Under the pieces are notes generated by a model. That model did no database searches and was not told the origin of the DNA. It worked only from the letters and a program-made list of their open reading frames with translations. Positions 46,782 through 57,904 of a stretch of 64,000 bases of DNA are shown in pieces. Each line of letters starts with the position of its first letter. The first letter of the stretch is position 1. Origin of the DNA: Trichobilharzia szidati (taxonomy: Eukaryota > Platyhelminthes > Trematoda > Strigeidida > Schistosomatidae); the NCBI GenBank assembly GCA_944472155.2, contig OX235271.1, forward strand, positions 92,207,256 to 92,271,255, given 5' to 3'. The translations under genes were made by a program, and so were the position numbers.

Positions 46782-47064
46782 ATTTATGTTTGATTGGTCA
46801 CAGGATTTCATCATGAGCTAACGTCGGTTAGAGAATCGTCTTAGTTTTGAACTCTTCGTCAGTACGCACCCACCTGGGTTCGAACTCAGGACCTTCTGGT
46901 TACAAGGCCAGCGAGCTCGTAGACCACAAAGCCATTACGGCGAAACAGCTGTCCAGTACTCTCAAGTTCTCCAGTGGTTCCCTAACCGATGTCAGTCCAT
47001 GATGAAATCCTGTAACCAATCAATGAAATTCCAACAAACCAATACTTGGATATTTATGTTTGAT
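46782..47064. mobile_element. Inverted pair of hammerhead SINEs with one 13-bp target-site duplication (unit 2)
   Basis: ATTTATGTTTGAT occurs at 46,782-46,794 and 47,052-47,064. Inside, a minus copy (46,795-46,937: GGATTTCATCATGAGC through AAGGCCAGCGAGCTCGTAGAC) joins a plus copy that starts at the GAAA of the hammerhead (46,940-47,051: GAAACAGCTGTCCAGTAC to AACCAATACTTGG). The minus copy lacks the GAAA, stem III and cleavage part, so the hammerhead halves are divided between the arms. As in unit 1, the duplication encloses the pair. Confidence 0.85.
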
Positions 47065-49599
47065 CTTTACTCGAAGCAGTTAAGGGAGTTCATTATTTTT
47101 GTTTAACTGATCTTCACCCGTTTTTTCTTTTACCCTTCAACTTAGTTAATTTACTTTGACTATTCAAAATGTTGCCACATTGTGATTTTGAATAGATCAA
47201 GAGCAATAATTTAGGCAGAGTGGAATAAGTTTCTGCATATTCCGAGGATATTCGTCGATTAATTACAATCTGAGAAAAAAAATAATAAGACGATATTTTT
47301 TACACTTTGTTTGATTTAATATAAATGTATCGTTCACTATAAATTAAAAAAAAGTAGGAACCTAATGTTGTGTATTACGTAAGCATCTCATTTATTCATA
47401 TTCTACCCACTTTTCACTCACACCAAGTATCCATCTTTTTTTATTTTGTGTGAGTAGGGAAATCTTTTCTTTTTGTATTTCCAACTTTAGTTCAAATTCA
47501 TTTAGTTCAGTTATAATCCCCGCCTCCCCACGCCCCTACAACATATTTCCTCTTTCCAATCGGCATTCCCTAGTCGAAGTGGGTTAACAAGCATAAATAT
47601 TTCTGAATATTTTTTAATAAAATTTGTTCAGGTTGGAATCAGTTGATGTGAATCTGTAAAACAGATTGTTTTGCTCCACTTATCATTTTTGTTTTGTTCA
47701 AATTTATCAAGGGAACATCATTTGATTATGCTTTAGATTACAACTGTAGATATAACGATGCGTTTGCCTGAGTTATTCAGGATAACAATACAGACATAAA
47801 ACACTCGGATCGATATTGTCTATCAGATGACTAAACTTTCTCAAGGTAAAAAAAGCTTTGAAATAAATCAGTGGTTTGAATGATAACCTTTGATAATGTT
47901 AAAGATTGAGTTCAAGTTGCACAAAGGTTATATTACAACAGATCTCCTTGAATAACTTCATTAGTACTTTAAGAATGGTATTAACTCTGACTAGGGAAGT
48001 CTTCTTCAACCTAATGTACAATCTGCCTATAGCATTGATTATTTTTACTCTCCCAGAAACATCATAGTTATCAGCTGAAGGTTAATTGCATTTAAAGTGA
48101 TTAACAATGCTGTGGGATTTCTTAGGGCAGGTGAAGTTGAGGAACAGAGTTTACTGCCATTCTTGGCTCTCCTGGATAATGATACTTAGTCGTGCAATTT
48201 GTTTTTCTAGAACCTATCTTGTTTCGGGTGAAATCTTTTAGTCCTTCCGGGATGATATGATTTAATACATTACCTGGGTGGACAGAAGCGTGATAATGTT
48301 ATCCTAAATCCAGTGAGGTAATTCTTCACATTTTTTGAGTTTGGCATGGGGTCTGTCCGACTTTTGATGTGCCTGACTCGTGAAACCCTCGAAGTCTTGC
48401 GTTTGTATACACTGCCTCCAGTCATCAAATCAATGTAGGTACAGAAGTCTGCAAGATGAGTGCTCTATTCTTACTCATTTCACCCAGCTACTCAGGATCC
48501 ATAATGAGTTCTCTTGGGGTTTTGTTTACACATTCATTGGTTTTCACTGCATAAAGGCATTCTATGCTACTGGTGACATTACAATAGTTAAAATTTCAAT
48601 GTGCTGGTGGTTGTTGTCTTGATTACCGGATATGATTATTAACTCCAGTTAACAATTTTAAGAGTTCACTTTCATTCCATCTGCTCTCACAGATTCTTGG
48701 TACTTCTGTAACAAATCTCCACCATCATTCTGCAATCTGAGCAACCTTACCAACCTTAAGCAGGCTTCAGATATTGGGTGTCTGTATACTTACTTTTGGT
48801 TTCAGCGAAAGAAGACTTATCCATTGATGGAGTTCCTGAAGGTTTTCACCCACCGGTGTCAGTTGTCTTTGATATTAAGGTGCCTTTCTGAGTACAGTGA
48901 ATAATAAGGTGACTCAATGTGTGCTTCGAATTATCCCCTAGCAATGAGATTTCTTTTTTTAAAGGGTGTAGTTGCTTTCCCCATACTCCATCTTCCCTCC
49001 TTTCTGAGCTTTGGAATGGCTGATAAATTAGGCGAGGTTGGTGATCATAGTAATCTATGTTTTATCTTCTGCAATCCTGAATAATAAAAACCTAAATAAC
49101 GAAAAGATTATTCGTTTTATTTGGAAAATATTTATGTATTTATGTGGCGGACACAGGAGAGTTTGCGTATGAACTCTTAATTCCCGTCAGTCAAACTACC
49201 TAGGCATTTACTGCCTCAACTTTTATCACCACATCAATTGCTTTTTGGTTGAAGTTGCTGAATCTATCATAAAGTTCTTGTCTGAATTCTGTTAACGTCA
49301 CAATACAACATTTATTCAGTAATAAGTGAAAGTTTCTGCTAGAATGCACTAAGCTATAACCTGAAAATAATTAAGTCCTCATTTCACAAATAACAGGTAA
49401 ACTACAGTAGATCATATATTACGTTTTGTTTCAAGGAGGGAATTCTAGAACACTTAAATTGTGTTAAATTTTAATTTTCTCACCTTAAGCTTCTCTGCTA
49501 TATCTTAATAGGCTGGAAAATTTCCAATTTAAAGTAAGCTGACCTTAAGTAGTTGATAATAATTAATCTCATGGAAAATTCCCATTGTAACATATAGAA
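47065..49599. other. Unassigned sequence
   Basis: No gene was recognised. Bases 48,955-49,035 (GTAGTTGCTTTCCCCATACTCC) resemble a decayed minus-strand SINE family 1 body. The open frame at 48,380-48,622 has no domain. Confidence 0.35.
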
Positions 49600-49862
49600 A
49601 ATCAAAACAAGTGATTCAGCGAAGAGACTCTTTTCAAAGAATTTATTATCAAGCTGTACAGTCGTATATATATGGGTTTTTCTAAGAAATTATATCCGGT
49701 TAGGGAATTGAATCATAGGTGTGAATGCATAAAATAATAATAATAATAGTATGAAATGCAATTAAAACTAAAATGTTTGTGATTATAATCGTAGTTAAGT
49801 GTCAAGTGGCAAAGCAAATTAATGTCATATATAGAATAATTCATAGGATGGATAAAACTTGA
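49600..49862 (-). repeat. PLE-associated terminal segment, inverted copy
   Basis: The reverse complement of this segment matches 25,505-25,745 over about 240 bp at roughly 85-90 percent. It includes GAAAAGAGTCTCTTCGCTGAA (49,615-49,635 on the minus strand) and a (TAA)n tract. No PLE coding sequence adjoins it here. Confidence 0.65.
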
Positions 49863-49920
49863 AAAAGGTGTGCAATTATAAGATTAGTAGACAAATCGAA
49901 TAAAATAAAAACGTTACGTA

Positions 49921-50177
49921 ACATTGCGTGTGTGCGTCGGTGGCATAGTGGTTAGGACGCTCGCCGACCATGCACATGGTCCGGGGTTCGATTCCCGGCC
50001 GACGCATTCCTTTACCTCGCTAAGCCAGAAATAAAAGCTGGTAAAGAGGAAAGGTTGGGCATGTGGCTAGCAACCCCATCCCGTAAAAATAAACACTGCT
50101 ACAGAAACTTCAAGCTTCTAGCTTGAAGCCCTATGTTCCACTGGGGAACGTGAAGGAATAAAAAAAAACATTGTGTG
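49921..50177 (+). mobile_element. tRNA-headed SINE family 1, full length
   Basis: The element at 49,931-50,167 begins TGTGCGTCGGTGGCATAGTGG and contains a GGGGTTCGATTCCC B box. It ends GTTCCACTGGGGAACGTGAAGG then AATAAAAAAAA. Imperfect direct repeats ACATTGCGTG (49,921-49,930) and ACATTGTGTG (50,168-50,177) flank it. The clear A and B boxes indicate an RNA polymerase III promoter. The A-rich tail suggests mobilisation by a non-LTR element. Confidence 0.85.
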
Positions 50178-50854
50178 AAATTTAATAGCATAGAATTTAA
50201 TGTTGCATAAAGGAATTGATTTAGAATGACAAGTGGAACAAGTGAAATAATACCGAGGACAATTAAGAGTTAGGGTAGTAATAGTAACAATTGACTTAAT
50301 AAGGAAGAGTATACAAATTGAATAGACAAAAATGAAAAAAAAGAAAAATTGGTAGAGCTAAAATATGATTGGGGAAAACCATACTTTAGCATAGAGGGAT
50401 TAAGACCATGAAAGTTGGAGGGGTTGAACGAACTTTTTCTGTAAACAGAGATCTGGATTTTCTGTTTCGATAGCCAAAGCTTCAGCCATACAGATGAGTC
50501 GGGTACGTAGGGATTTGGGTAAATTACTCTTTGCCTTGTAGATGACTTTGATCTACACTAATTTGTATGCTCCTGAGTTAAAATGCTATGCATTCATCGT
50601 TTTCTGTCAAATTTTTATTTGATAGTCACCTTGAATGGCGTGTTGTCTTACTGTTGAGTCACAGCTTCTTCCTAATGGAAGAAAATCACTGGACATAATC
50701 CAAAATATTAGTTGTTCTTTTGATAAAATTCATGCGTACTTACTATATAAGTAAAAGTTTGCATTCATTTTGACCAACGCACATGCTTATATCCAAGTCT
50801 CTTCTCATTACGTAAATGACTGCATAAAAATACGCATACACAGAGCATTTAAAC
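50178..50854. other. Unassigned sequence
   Basis: Nothing beyond A-rich tracts was recognised. Confidence 0.3.
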
Positions 50855-50957
50855 AGAAATTGATTTCCAATTGTTCGTTTGTAGGGATTTGATTGGTTAC
50901 AGGATTTTCATCATGAGCTGACATTAGTTAGAGAACCATTGGAAAACCAACCAGGGA

Positions 50958-51006
50958 GTACTGCACAGCTGTTTCCCCGTCCTAGTCTGGGACTCTTCAG
51001 CAGTAC
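50958..51006 (-). ncRNA. Hammerhead-ribozyme fold with consensus CUGANGA core
   Basis: On the minus strand, stem I GTACTG pairs with CAGTAC, the core is CTGAAGA (fits CUGANGA) and stem II is GTCC...GGAC. GAAA is then displaced by a three-base GGG insertion, and the cleavage triplet is GUG instead of GUC. It shows what the ancestral core looked like but should itself be inactive. Confidence 0.7.
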
Positions 51007-51181
51007 GCACCCACCTGGGTTTGAACCCAGAACCTTCTGGCTACATTGGCTAGGGGTCGCGCTATGTCGTGAATTGGCAGAAGTTGGAATTCATGGGCCA
51101 TTGGATCAGGTCCCAGTGGCTTAATGGTATACGAGCTCGCCTTGTAACCAGAAGGTCCTGGGTTCGAATCACAGTGGGTGC

Positions 51182-51227
51182 GTACTGATGAAGAGTCCCA
51201 AACTAGGACGAAACAGCTGTTCAGTAC
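51182..51227 (+). ncRNA. Hammerhead-ribozyme fold, SINE family 2
   Basis: Stem I is GTACTG/CAGTAC, the core ATGAAGA, stem II GTCC CAAACTA GGAC, then GAAA, stem III CAG/CTG and a GUU triplet. C3 is A, and all other core positions fit. Confidence 0.75.
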
Positions 51228-51295
51228 TCCCTGATTTTCAATGGTTCTCTAACCAATGTCAGCTCATGATGAAAATCCTGTAAAGAAATTGATTT

Positions 51296-52379
51296 GTTGT
51301 AGGCTGTCTGGAGATTATATTTACAAAACAGAGGGAAGAGTAGAATCAGTTTCAAATTATATTTCCAGTATTTTGAGCTCAAACAGTAGTTACGAATTTA
51401 TTCTTATACTATTCTGATATAATTTTTAAAATTGTAAGTGAATATGTAGTAGTGTGATATCCCTTTTTTCTTATTAGAAAATAATATTTAGTCTGTCTTG
51501 TTGACTGTTTGGATCCTCGTGACTCTAAGAACCAAATGCCTGGAGAGTGTCGGTCACATGTCTCGAAATCGTCTTTAATGGTGCATATACCTTCCCTCAT
51601 CATAAACTCTCAGGTCTATTAAAATCTTATTATTCTCCACGTAAATATACTCTTTCACCTTACATTTCCGTTTATTTTAATTTTATCTTTTTCTAACTTT
51701 ATTTGTAATTTATGAAGTGTGGCAAGTTGAAACGCTGCACTTTGGTGTAAAGCTGTACACTGACAATTCAATTCTAATCAGTTGACTCGTCCTGCTAGAA
51801 TAATAATACTACTCATTAGTTAATATGATGACAGTTGAAGCTTCAGTGAATTAGCCAGTGGCAGTGGACAAATTATGCAATGAAGCCAATAGGCAAATAC
51901 TTTTTGTACGCAATATTTTGTTTTATTCTTCTAATTAACTATTCATATAATTAATGGAGGATTTCATACCCTGGAAATTTATTATGCCTGATAAATTAAC
52001 GCTTTAAAATTAAAGGTTTAGTCAAGTGTAAATTTGGTATTTTTATGTTATTTGGTAAAGAGAGCTCAGGAGACAAACAAAAGCTGAATTGTTTTACTGA
52101 ATAAAAAATAATTAAAATACAATTGCATGTAAAGCTTTCATTAGATGGAATTTGTTAAAGGTGATAGGAATCAGTGAAACTATCCTTTTTTTTCATACTC
52201 ACGAAATTGGATCAAAGAAATACAAGAGATGAAAATCATTTGAGCCTGAATCTTATTGATTAAAAACGCAGTGTCATGGTTGTACTTGAAAACAAATGAC
52301 ATAAGTCATATAATGAATTTTTCCAGTGAAGGTATACTGATATTACTTACAGGCTAACATGTTGTTCTACCTCAGTTAG
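51296..52379. other. Unassigned sequence
   Basis: It is AT-rich with no recognised gene or element. Confidence 0.3.
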
Positions 52380-52860
52380 TTTTAAGCTAAATCCCTCTAA
52401 GTGACAGACTTTTAACAGCGTTCCTAGACACAAACGGGATATAAAATATCTGATACGGCCCTGTGATTATTCTAACATCGAGGGTACTAAGTCAGAAAAT
52501 AAGCTGAATGTTAAATCTCTTGGATAAAGTCTTTTCTCCGATCTATCCTGATCGTCTCACATATTGTTAGTTTCTAGAAAAAAAAACATATTGTCTGACC
52601 TCCCACCTAAGGAAGTTAAAGGAATCTAGCATCATTCAGCCTGTACTTTTGCATTTTGTATTGTTTGTATTCTGGACTCTCTTCTTTATTGCTCCGTATA
52701 ATCTTTCCTGGACTACTTGATGCTCACACGACTAAATATAAAAACTCAACGATACCTTATTTGGCATGCATTTTAAGCGATGAAGAAAGTGTTAAGCATG
52801 AAACTAATAACTTCTTGAAAAACATAATAAGGGAACAAGCTTTTATAATAGTACTATTAC
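52380..52860 (+). pseudogene. CR1-like RT C-terminal relic
   Basis: Plus-strand frames read fragments in the order of the copy at 32.9-33.7 kb: AAATCCCTCTAAGTG (NPSK-like), FSDLSWSSH-like sequence near 52,535, LLYCS and FPGLLDAH near 52,690-52,720, then KYKNSTIPYLACILSDEESVKHET. Many stops and shifts make it old and inactive. It belongs to the SR1/Pido-like group, but to a different subfamily or age class from the nested copy. Confidence 0.7.
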
Positions 52861-53819
52861 CAGGCATCTCATTGATATGGGTCATGAGGTGGAAATCGCG
52901 AAATCCTTTAAAATTATCAATAGATAAAGGAGCTCGATTCTCCTCAAGTTTACCGAAGCAATTCCTATCAAACGCTTGAAACCCGATTTATGTGTTCAGG
53001 AAGAAGCAATTATCAGTCTTTCCTTACCCTGGTAACGGGATGTCTTTATTCTCTCTTTCATTCAATTACGTAATCTTTGACTCTAAACTCACCCCTCTGA
53101 TACACAGTAATTTTACTTGTCTCTTGTTTCTATGATTTCAGCTGAACTCAGTACATTGTTACATAATTTGTTAGTTACTCATCATCTTACGCATTTCTCG
53201 TCTTTTATTGGAGGCCTGTTTGACACCTGGGCTACCTTCCCGTACATCTACATATTTGCATCTAATACATCATGTTTCCATTTAGAAAAAATTTAACTCC
53301 CTTACCATTGTATGCATACATTTACTTTGTTTGAACTTAAACTCCCTGTGTAAAAACTATATAAGCGTAATTTTCTGAGCACCGTTCACTAATTCCAGAA
53401 CCTATTGTCAACTGACATCATGAAAAATTTGTCAGTATGTTAAAACATTTCTGTACATAAACCTCATAATTTATTTAGGCTGTAAGCAGCCGATGAGAAG
53501 CCAACGAAATAAATAGTGGTACCATATTATTCTGCACAAACCACTGTTGTTCTTGCTTTATTCAAAAACATAATAAAATTAGCCACTTCATTCTTCCTGT
53601 CACTTATATACTGTTGTCAGTATTCCTTTTAATTCATTATTCATTTCTACATTTATGTATCAGTGACATTATTATCGCTACAAATATCATAAAGTGTTGT
53701 AGTTATTTTTGCCCTCACCACTTAGTGTGAAGCATGGCTATACTGTGTGTTGAAAAGTGCTGTTTGGAATAAAGCCACCATTATTTTTTCCCCACTTTCT
53801 TTTTATCATTGTTTATCAG
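52861..53819. other. Unassigned; upstream intron of the OXR1-like gene
   Basis: It may include the 3' trailer of the CR1 relic, since GGAGGCCTGTTTGACACCTGGG at 53,211 resembles 17,093. Bases upstream of 53,820 end in a T-rich tract and TTTATCAG, the acceptor of the first visible exon. Confidence 0.4.
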
Positions 53820-54022
53820 CCAAGCAAAGGGATGGAACTAAAAAAATTCGAAGACGAACTCGTAAAAGGATTACCTCAACTACTGAGTCATCCACTAGTG
53901 CAGGAATTAGCCAAGAGAAGCCTGAAAGAAAAAAGCGCAAAAGGAAAACCAAAGAAAAACAATCAGAGGTGGTGAACAAGCCAGAGAAAAAGCAAAACAT
54001 TCAGCAAACTATGGAATATGTT
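53820..54022 (+). CDS. OXR1/NCOA7-like protein, exon with basic linker
   Basis: The exon follows a pyrimidine-rich tract and TTTATCAG and ends at ATGGAATATGTT|GTAAGT. It begins with two bases completing a codon, then reads 67 codons in phase to the donor. The peptide is strongly basic (KKIRRRTRKR, KPERKKRKRKTKEKQ) with a Ser/Thr stretch, and ends in MEYV. The next exon continues with VQEGDSF, giving the EYxV-xxxDSxNS start of the LysM domain of OXR1/NCOA7 proteins, which act in oxidative-stress protection. The basic runs could be a nuclear-localisation or nucleic-acid-binding segment. The upstream exon must end in phase 1 and was not identified. Confidence 0.75.
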
Positions 54023-55985
54023 GTAAGTGGTTTACGTACTGTGGCTTTAGTCATTTCAGTCGTATAATTATATTAAACAGTATTTGTTAAAACACGGTCT
54101 GCCTTTTCAAAAAATGTACACTGTCTACTAATTATACAGCATGGATATTTTGTGATTGTTGGCTGACATTGAGCTTATCTGATGTTTTCTTCCGTAAGAT
54201 TGCAAGTGCATCCAGTTTTCTGGTCTCATTGCATGGCTTTGTCTTTTATATGACGTAGGTTGAGACCTACAGCAAGAAGTTAGTTAGAGTTATGGACACA
54301 ATGACTAGCCTGGACGCATTCCAAAGATTTTTGCGTCATTTTTCCCTTAATCCTTTCGATTTTCCCCCTTCTGTTTCTCTGTTTTTAGCCTGACAGTCAT
54401 GTCTCCACTTTTTCAGTGATTTTCTTCCTTTACCCGTGGTATTTTGGGTTTAGATTCTCATTTGCGCTTTCTAAATAACAAACCATTAATTTCCACATCT
54501 TATAAGTGAAAGATTTGTGTGTAGTTCTTTATTCGTAAGTTGTTTTACGGACAGCCACATATTTAGAAATTCACTAATTGTGGTTCATTTTAGTTTATGC
54601 TATTATCATAAGCTTTCCTGATCCTCCTAAATCTAACGAATTACGAAAAGATTTTTACCTCATATCTTACCTCAGAGAGCTAAAGGTGTTTTGGCTCAAA
54701 ATAGCCGTTATTTTTGGTCCTATTATTTCCTGTAATTTGTGTATTGCTCTTTGTTATGATAAATTTTGTGGACTATGAGCGTAGTTAGTGGCATACCTCG
54801 TACATCACTGATGAGCACAATGGTGAGCAAGGATCTAAATAACGAAAAAACAGTAGGCCGTAGTCCATGTAGCATGATGCTACAAATATATTATGGATTG
54901 AATGGAAATGTTAGACATAGAAAACGTAATGTAAAGAGAGTTATCCATCGATATCTAAGTGGAGAAAATATATTGAAGAATCATTATTGTACGAAAATGA
55001 ATTTATACTGCGTTAAAAATTTTCTGTCCACAAATTAATTCTGAAGCTGTTCAAGCTATACCATAAGACAATAGGAAACTTCTTTTTCACCCATTTTATT
55101 GAAGCAAGTAAGTAAAATTCCATGAAGAATTGTCATTCTTCTCTACATATCCGTTTTGTAAAGTGCATAAACTAGTACATAAGGGTGGGAATGAGACATA
55201 ACCGCTTTAAGTGTTTTCACTCGATAAGTTTCAAATTCTTCAATATTTCATAAAATGTCACGTAATTCCATTGATAACATGAAGACTATTGGCATATTTC
55301 ATAAAAAAGAACAGTACTAACTTAATTATTGTTGTTTTAATCATGTCTCTGTACATAATTTTCATATTATATGTAAATCGGTGAAAAGATTCTAAATAAT
55401 ATGTTGAAGAAGTGGTATTTTATACATGTAAAGATAAGACAAACATTTCTTTTGAACGTTCTGTGATTGTGTACAGATACCTCACTATGATATAACAACC
55501 TTTAGTTATAAAAGTATACAGGATATGAACAATATTTTTGACCCTTATGTTCACTAAATTATTCGTTAAGATGTGCGTAGTTACATGAACTGGATTGCTT
55601 TTTCTGATTTCCTCCCATTTTTTTTAGTCTTGATTTCCATTTCAGTTTTCAATGTACTCTTAGGAGCTATTAAAATATGATCTATATGACCTCAATTATT
55701 TGTGACATACATCTTCAGTGTCTCCATACCACTGAATTTGTCATAATATGTCACTAGAAAAGAAAATATCTCTTGCTGTTCCATCGGTCAATAAAATCTG
55801 TCGTTGGTATAGATAGTTAACTTTTCTTTTTCTGTTTGAGAAGGTTGTATTAGTATTATTCTTGAAAAGGGGAAGTAGCTTGGTGGTTAAAGCATCATTT
55901 CAATATTCTCACAGTTTGTGTGGCGATATTATTTGTATTATTATTCCCTTGGGTTTCGAACATAATATTTATATTTTATTTATTT

Positions 55986-56157
55986 ATAGCTTGATTCCAC
56001 ACAGTATTTTTGGTACAAGTATGAAATTTTCAGCATGCGATATCGGTAGCCCAAATTTAGCAGGCCGACCATAGATATCAGGTATGCGTCGGCGGGGGAT
56101 CGAACCTCGGACCATGTGCATGGTCGGCGAGAGTCCTAACCGCTGTGCCACCGACGC
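55986..56157 (-). mobile_element. tRNA-headed SINE, variant 1b
   Basis: On the minus strand: GGCGTCGGTGGCACAGCGG head, CGAGGTTCGATCCCC B box, then a body ending GAATCAAGCTAT. The copy at 17,761-17,924 is very similar. Confidence 0.65.
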
Positions 56158-56159
56158 CT

Positions 56160-56700
56160 TTAGCAGCAAATTTCCATCTCATCCTCTTATCTACAGTTCT
56201 TGCTGACTGGCTCCACAACGGTCCTCAAGCTTTCATTTCCTTTTCACAGTCCTTTCACACAGTCTTCTCCTTTTCATCCTCTAAGCCATGCCGAAGTCAT
56301 CATTTGCCATTCGGTTTCTACTGGTGGCCTTCCTGTCTTATGATGCCACTCATAGTCTCCTCAGAGTGTGTTAGATATATCTCCATTCCCTTCAGCATAT
56401 TTGCTGGACAGTAGGTTCTTGGTTGGTATGTTGCCAATCCTTTCTGGTTATCTGATCTTCAGTATGGAGTCAGGGAAAATAGTTGTTCCTGAAAGTCTGG
56501 AGTGGCCTAATCTAAATCCATTTGGTGATGCACCAAGTCTCTGAACAACTTAACATTAGTGTTGAATATTCGAATTTTGTTGCTTATACTGAGTGCACTA
56601 GATTTCCACAATGGTTTCAGATTAATGAAGTTCTGTCTTGTTTTTACTTTCCTGTCTTTAACATCCTCACCCTTGCAGTAATATCGATGCAAATTATCAG
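56160..56700 (-). pseudogene. RTE-like (SR2-type) C-terminal relic
   Basis: The minus strand at 56,692-56,507 reads DRKVKTRQNFINLKPLWKSSALSISNKIRIFNTNVK, the GxARxAFxxLKxIWxSxxLSxxxKxRIFNTNVK block of SR2/RTE elements. Below that, frames with stops give ATPDFQEQLF- and MSGIIR-like fragments in the place of the WIGHTLRK-IxRQAL-WNP segment. It is an inactive fragment inside an intron. Confidence 0.7.
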
Positions 56701-56999
56701 AAATAACAAGTCACTTAAAAAATGACTCACTCTGGGTTTAATTAGACATTGATGAACAGTAGATACACCTTTCTAACCATAAAAGTCGATGGCTCTATAT
56801 CTACCTGAATTGAATAGCAGCACTATAGGACATCGGTATGGTGCTGCTGCATGTGTTCTCCATTTTCAAGGACTTATTAGTGAAGGCATTAATTAAGTGT
56901 AATTAAATTTTTCTCTGTTTTAAACATTATAAGCTCACGAGGGTTTGTATAAATTATCAGTACTTAGAATTTAACTGGGGGATGGTGATTAGCTGTGGA

Positions 57000-57044
57000 A
57001 TCCAGGATGAGCATTTCGTCCTGTTTGGGACCCGTCATCTGGAT
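57000..57044 (-). ncRNA. Sm-alpha-type hammerhead, minus copy, core mutated
   Basis: On the minus strand, stem I is ATCCAG/CTGGAT, the core ATGACGG, stem II GTCC CAAACA GGAC, then GAAA and an AUC triplet. C3 is A and A9 is G, so cleavage is not expected. Confidence 0.7.
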
Positions 57045-57197
57045 GTAGCTGCATTCCTGCATTAATATGACTCATCGCACAAAAGGTGGCTCTCGTGGCG
57101 CAAGTGGTCTAGTGGATAACGCTTGGGCGTTTGACAATATGGGCACTGGGTTCGAGCCCCAGTGGGAACATCATCACTCACTGGGGAACGCAGGTAC

Positions 57198-57242
57198 CTC
57201 CAGATGACGAGTCCCAAACAGGACGAAGTGTGCATCCTGGAT
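57198..57242 (+). ncRNA. Sm-alpha-type hammerhead, plus copy, core mutated
   Basis: Stem I is TCCAG/CTGGA, the core ATGACGA, stem II GTCC CAAACA GGAC, GAAG in place of GAAA, and an AUC triplet. C3 is A. Confidence 0.7.
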
Positions 57243-57262
57243 TTCACTGCTAGTTAACATCC

Positions 57263-57904
57263 ATCAGTTAAATTCTAATTACATGCTCAGACATCGTCTA
57301 AGCATCTGCACAAGAAGCCGACATGTCAACCTGAGACCGAGCACTTCGGGCCAATGAATCGACAGGAAAATATAAAATTCAATTAGATACTTCGGTTATA
57401 TTCATTTTTCATTGTTTTACGCAAATTATAATGTTTCTGGAACAATCACTTCAATCTGTGGTAGTCAAAGAAGCAAATGATGAGCGATGCATGATTGGAT
57501 TTGACGCAACATCTTATATCATAGTTTATTTATTGTTACAATCACTTAATTAAAGCCTTTTGTCAGTTTAATAGACGAGTTTCTTAAGAAATAATGTTTG
57601 AATGTGTTCTGTTTCTCAGTAAGCTGGATAACTGTCACAGACTGCTTTCTTCTTCCTTCGTATATAGACTAGTTTTGATGAACTTTTTCTTTTTGAGATG
57701 TTCACGAGTTATTTACTTTGCATCAAGTACTGAAACCACGAAACAGTGGGTCGGAACGAGCCAGGACAGGTCTAGATATTCAAATTTGAATGTGTTTATT
57801 AGCAGTAATTGATGGAATTTCCAGAATTACATATATATTTGAAAACAAGCACTTCTCGTATGAATATTTGAGTTTTTGTGTATATTAAATTCTTAAGAGT
57901 TAGT
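57263..57904. other. Unassigned intron sequence
   Basis: No element or exon was recognised. The open frame 57,594-57,812 has no recognised domain. Confidence 0.3.

Larger units (their letters stand above)
50855..51295. mobile_element. Inverted pair of hammerhead SINEs with one 12-bp target-site duplication (unit 3)
   Basis: AGAAATTGATTT occurs at 50,855-50,866 and 51,284-51,295. Inside, a 5'-truncated minus copy (50,867 to about 51,050) is followed by a plus copy with leader (GTCGCGCTATGTCGTGAATT), tRNA-like head (CAGTGGCTTAATGG to GGGTTCGAATC) and hammerhead (51,182-51,227). Both arms end outward with CATGATGAAAATCCTGTAA-like sequence. It is the third example of a duplication enclosing both copies. 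Confidence 0.85.
56982..57262. mobile_element. Sm-alpha-like tRNA/hammerhead repeat in inverted-pair form
   Basis: A minus-strand hammerhead segment (56,982-57,060) is followed by a plus-strand unit (57,085-57,262). The plus unit has a tRNA-like head (TGGCGCAAGTGGTCTAGTGG, B box GGGTTCGAGCCCC) and a second hammerhead. The outer ends are mutually inverted (GGGATGGTGATTAGC against GCTAGTTAACATCC). The hammerhead sequence (CCAG core GTCCCAAACAGGAC, CATCCTGGATT-CAC-GC) closely follows the known schistosome Sm-alpha ribozyme. No clear flanking direct repeat was found. Confidence 0.75.

Noticed and set aside
54766..55038. 90-codon plus-strand frame in the OXR1-like intron
   Set aside because: No recognisable domain and no splice-site pair in phase with the neighbouring exons.
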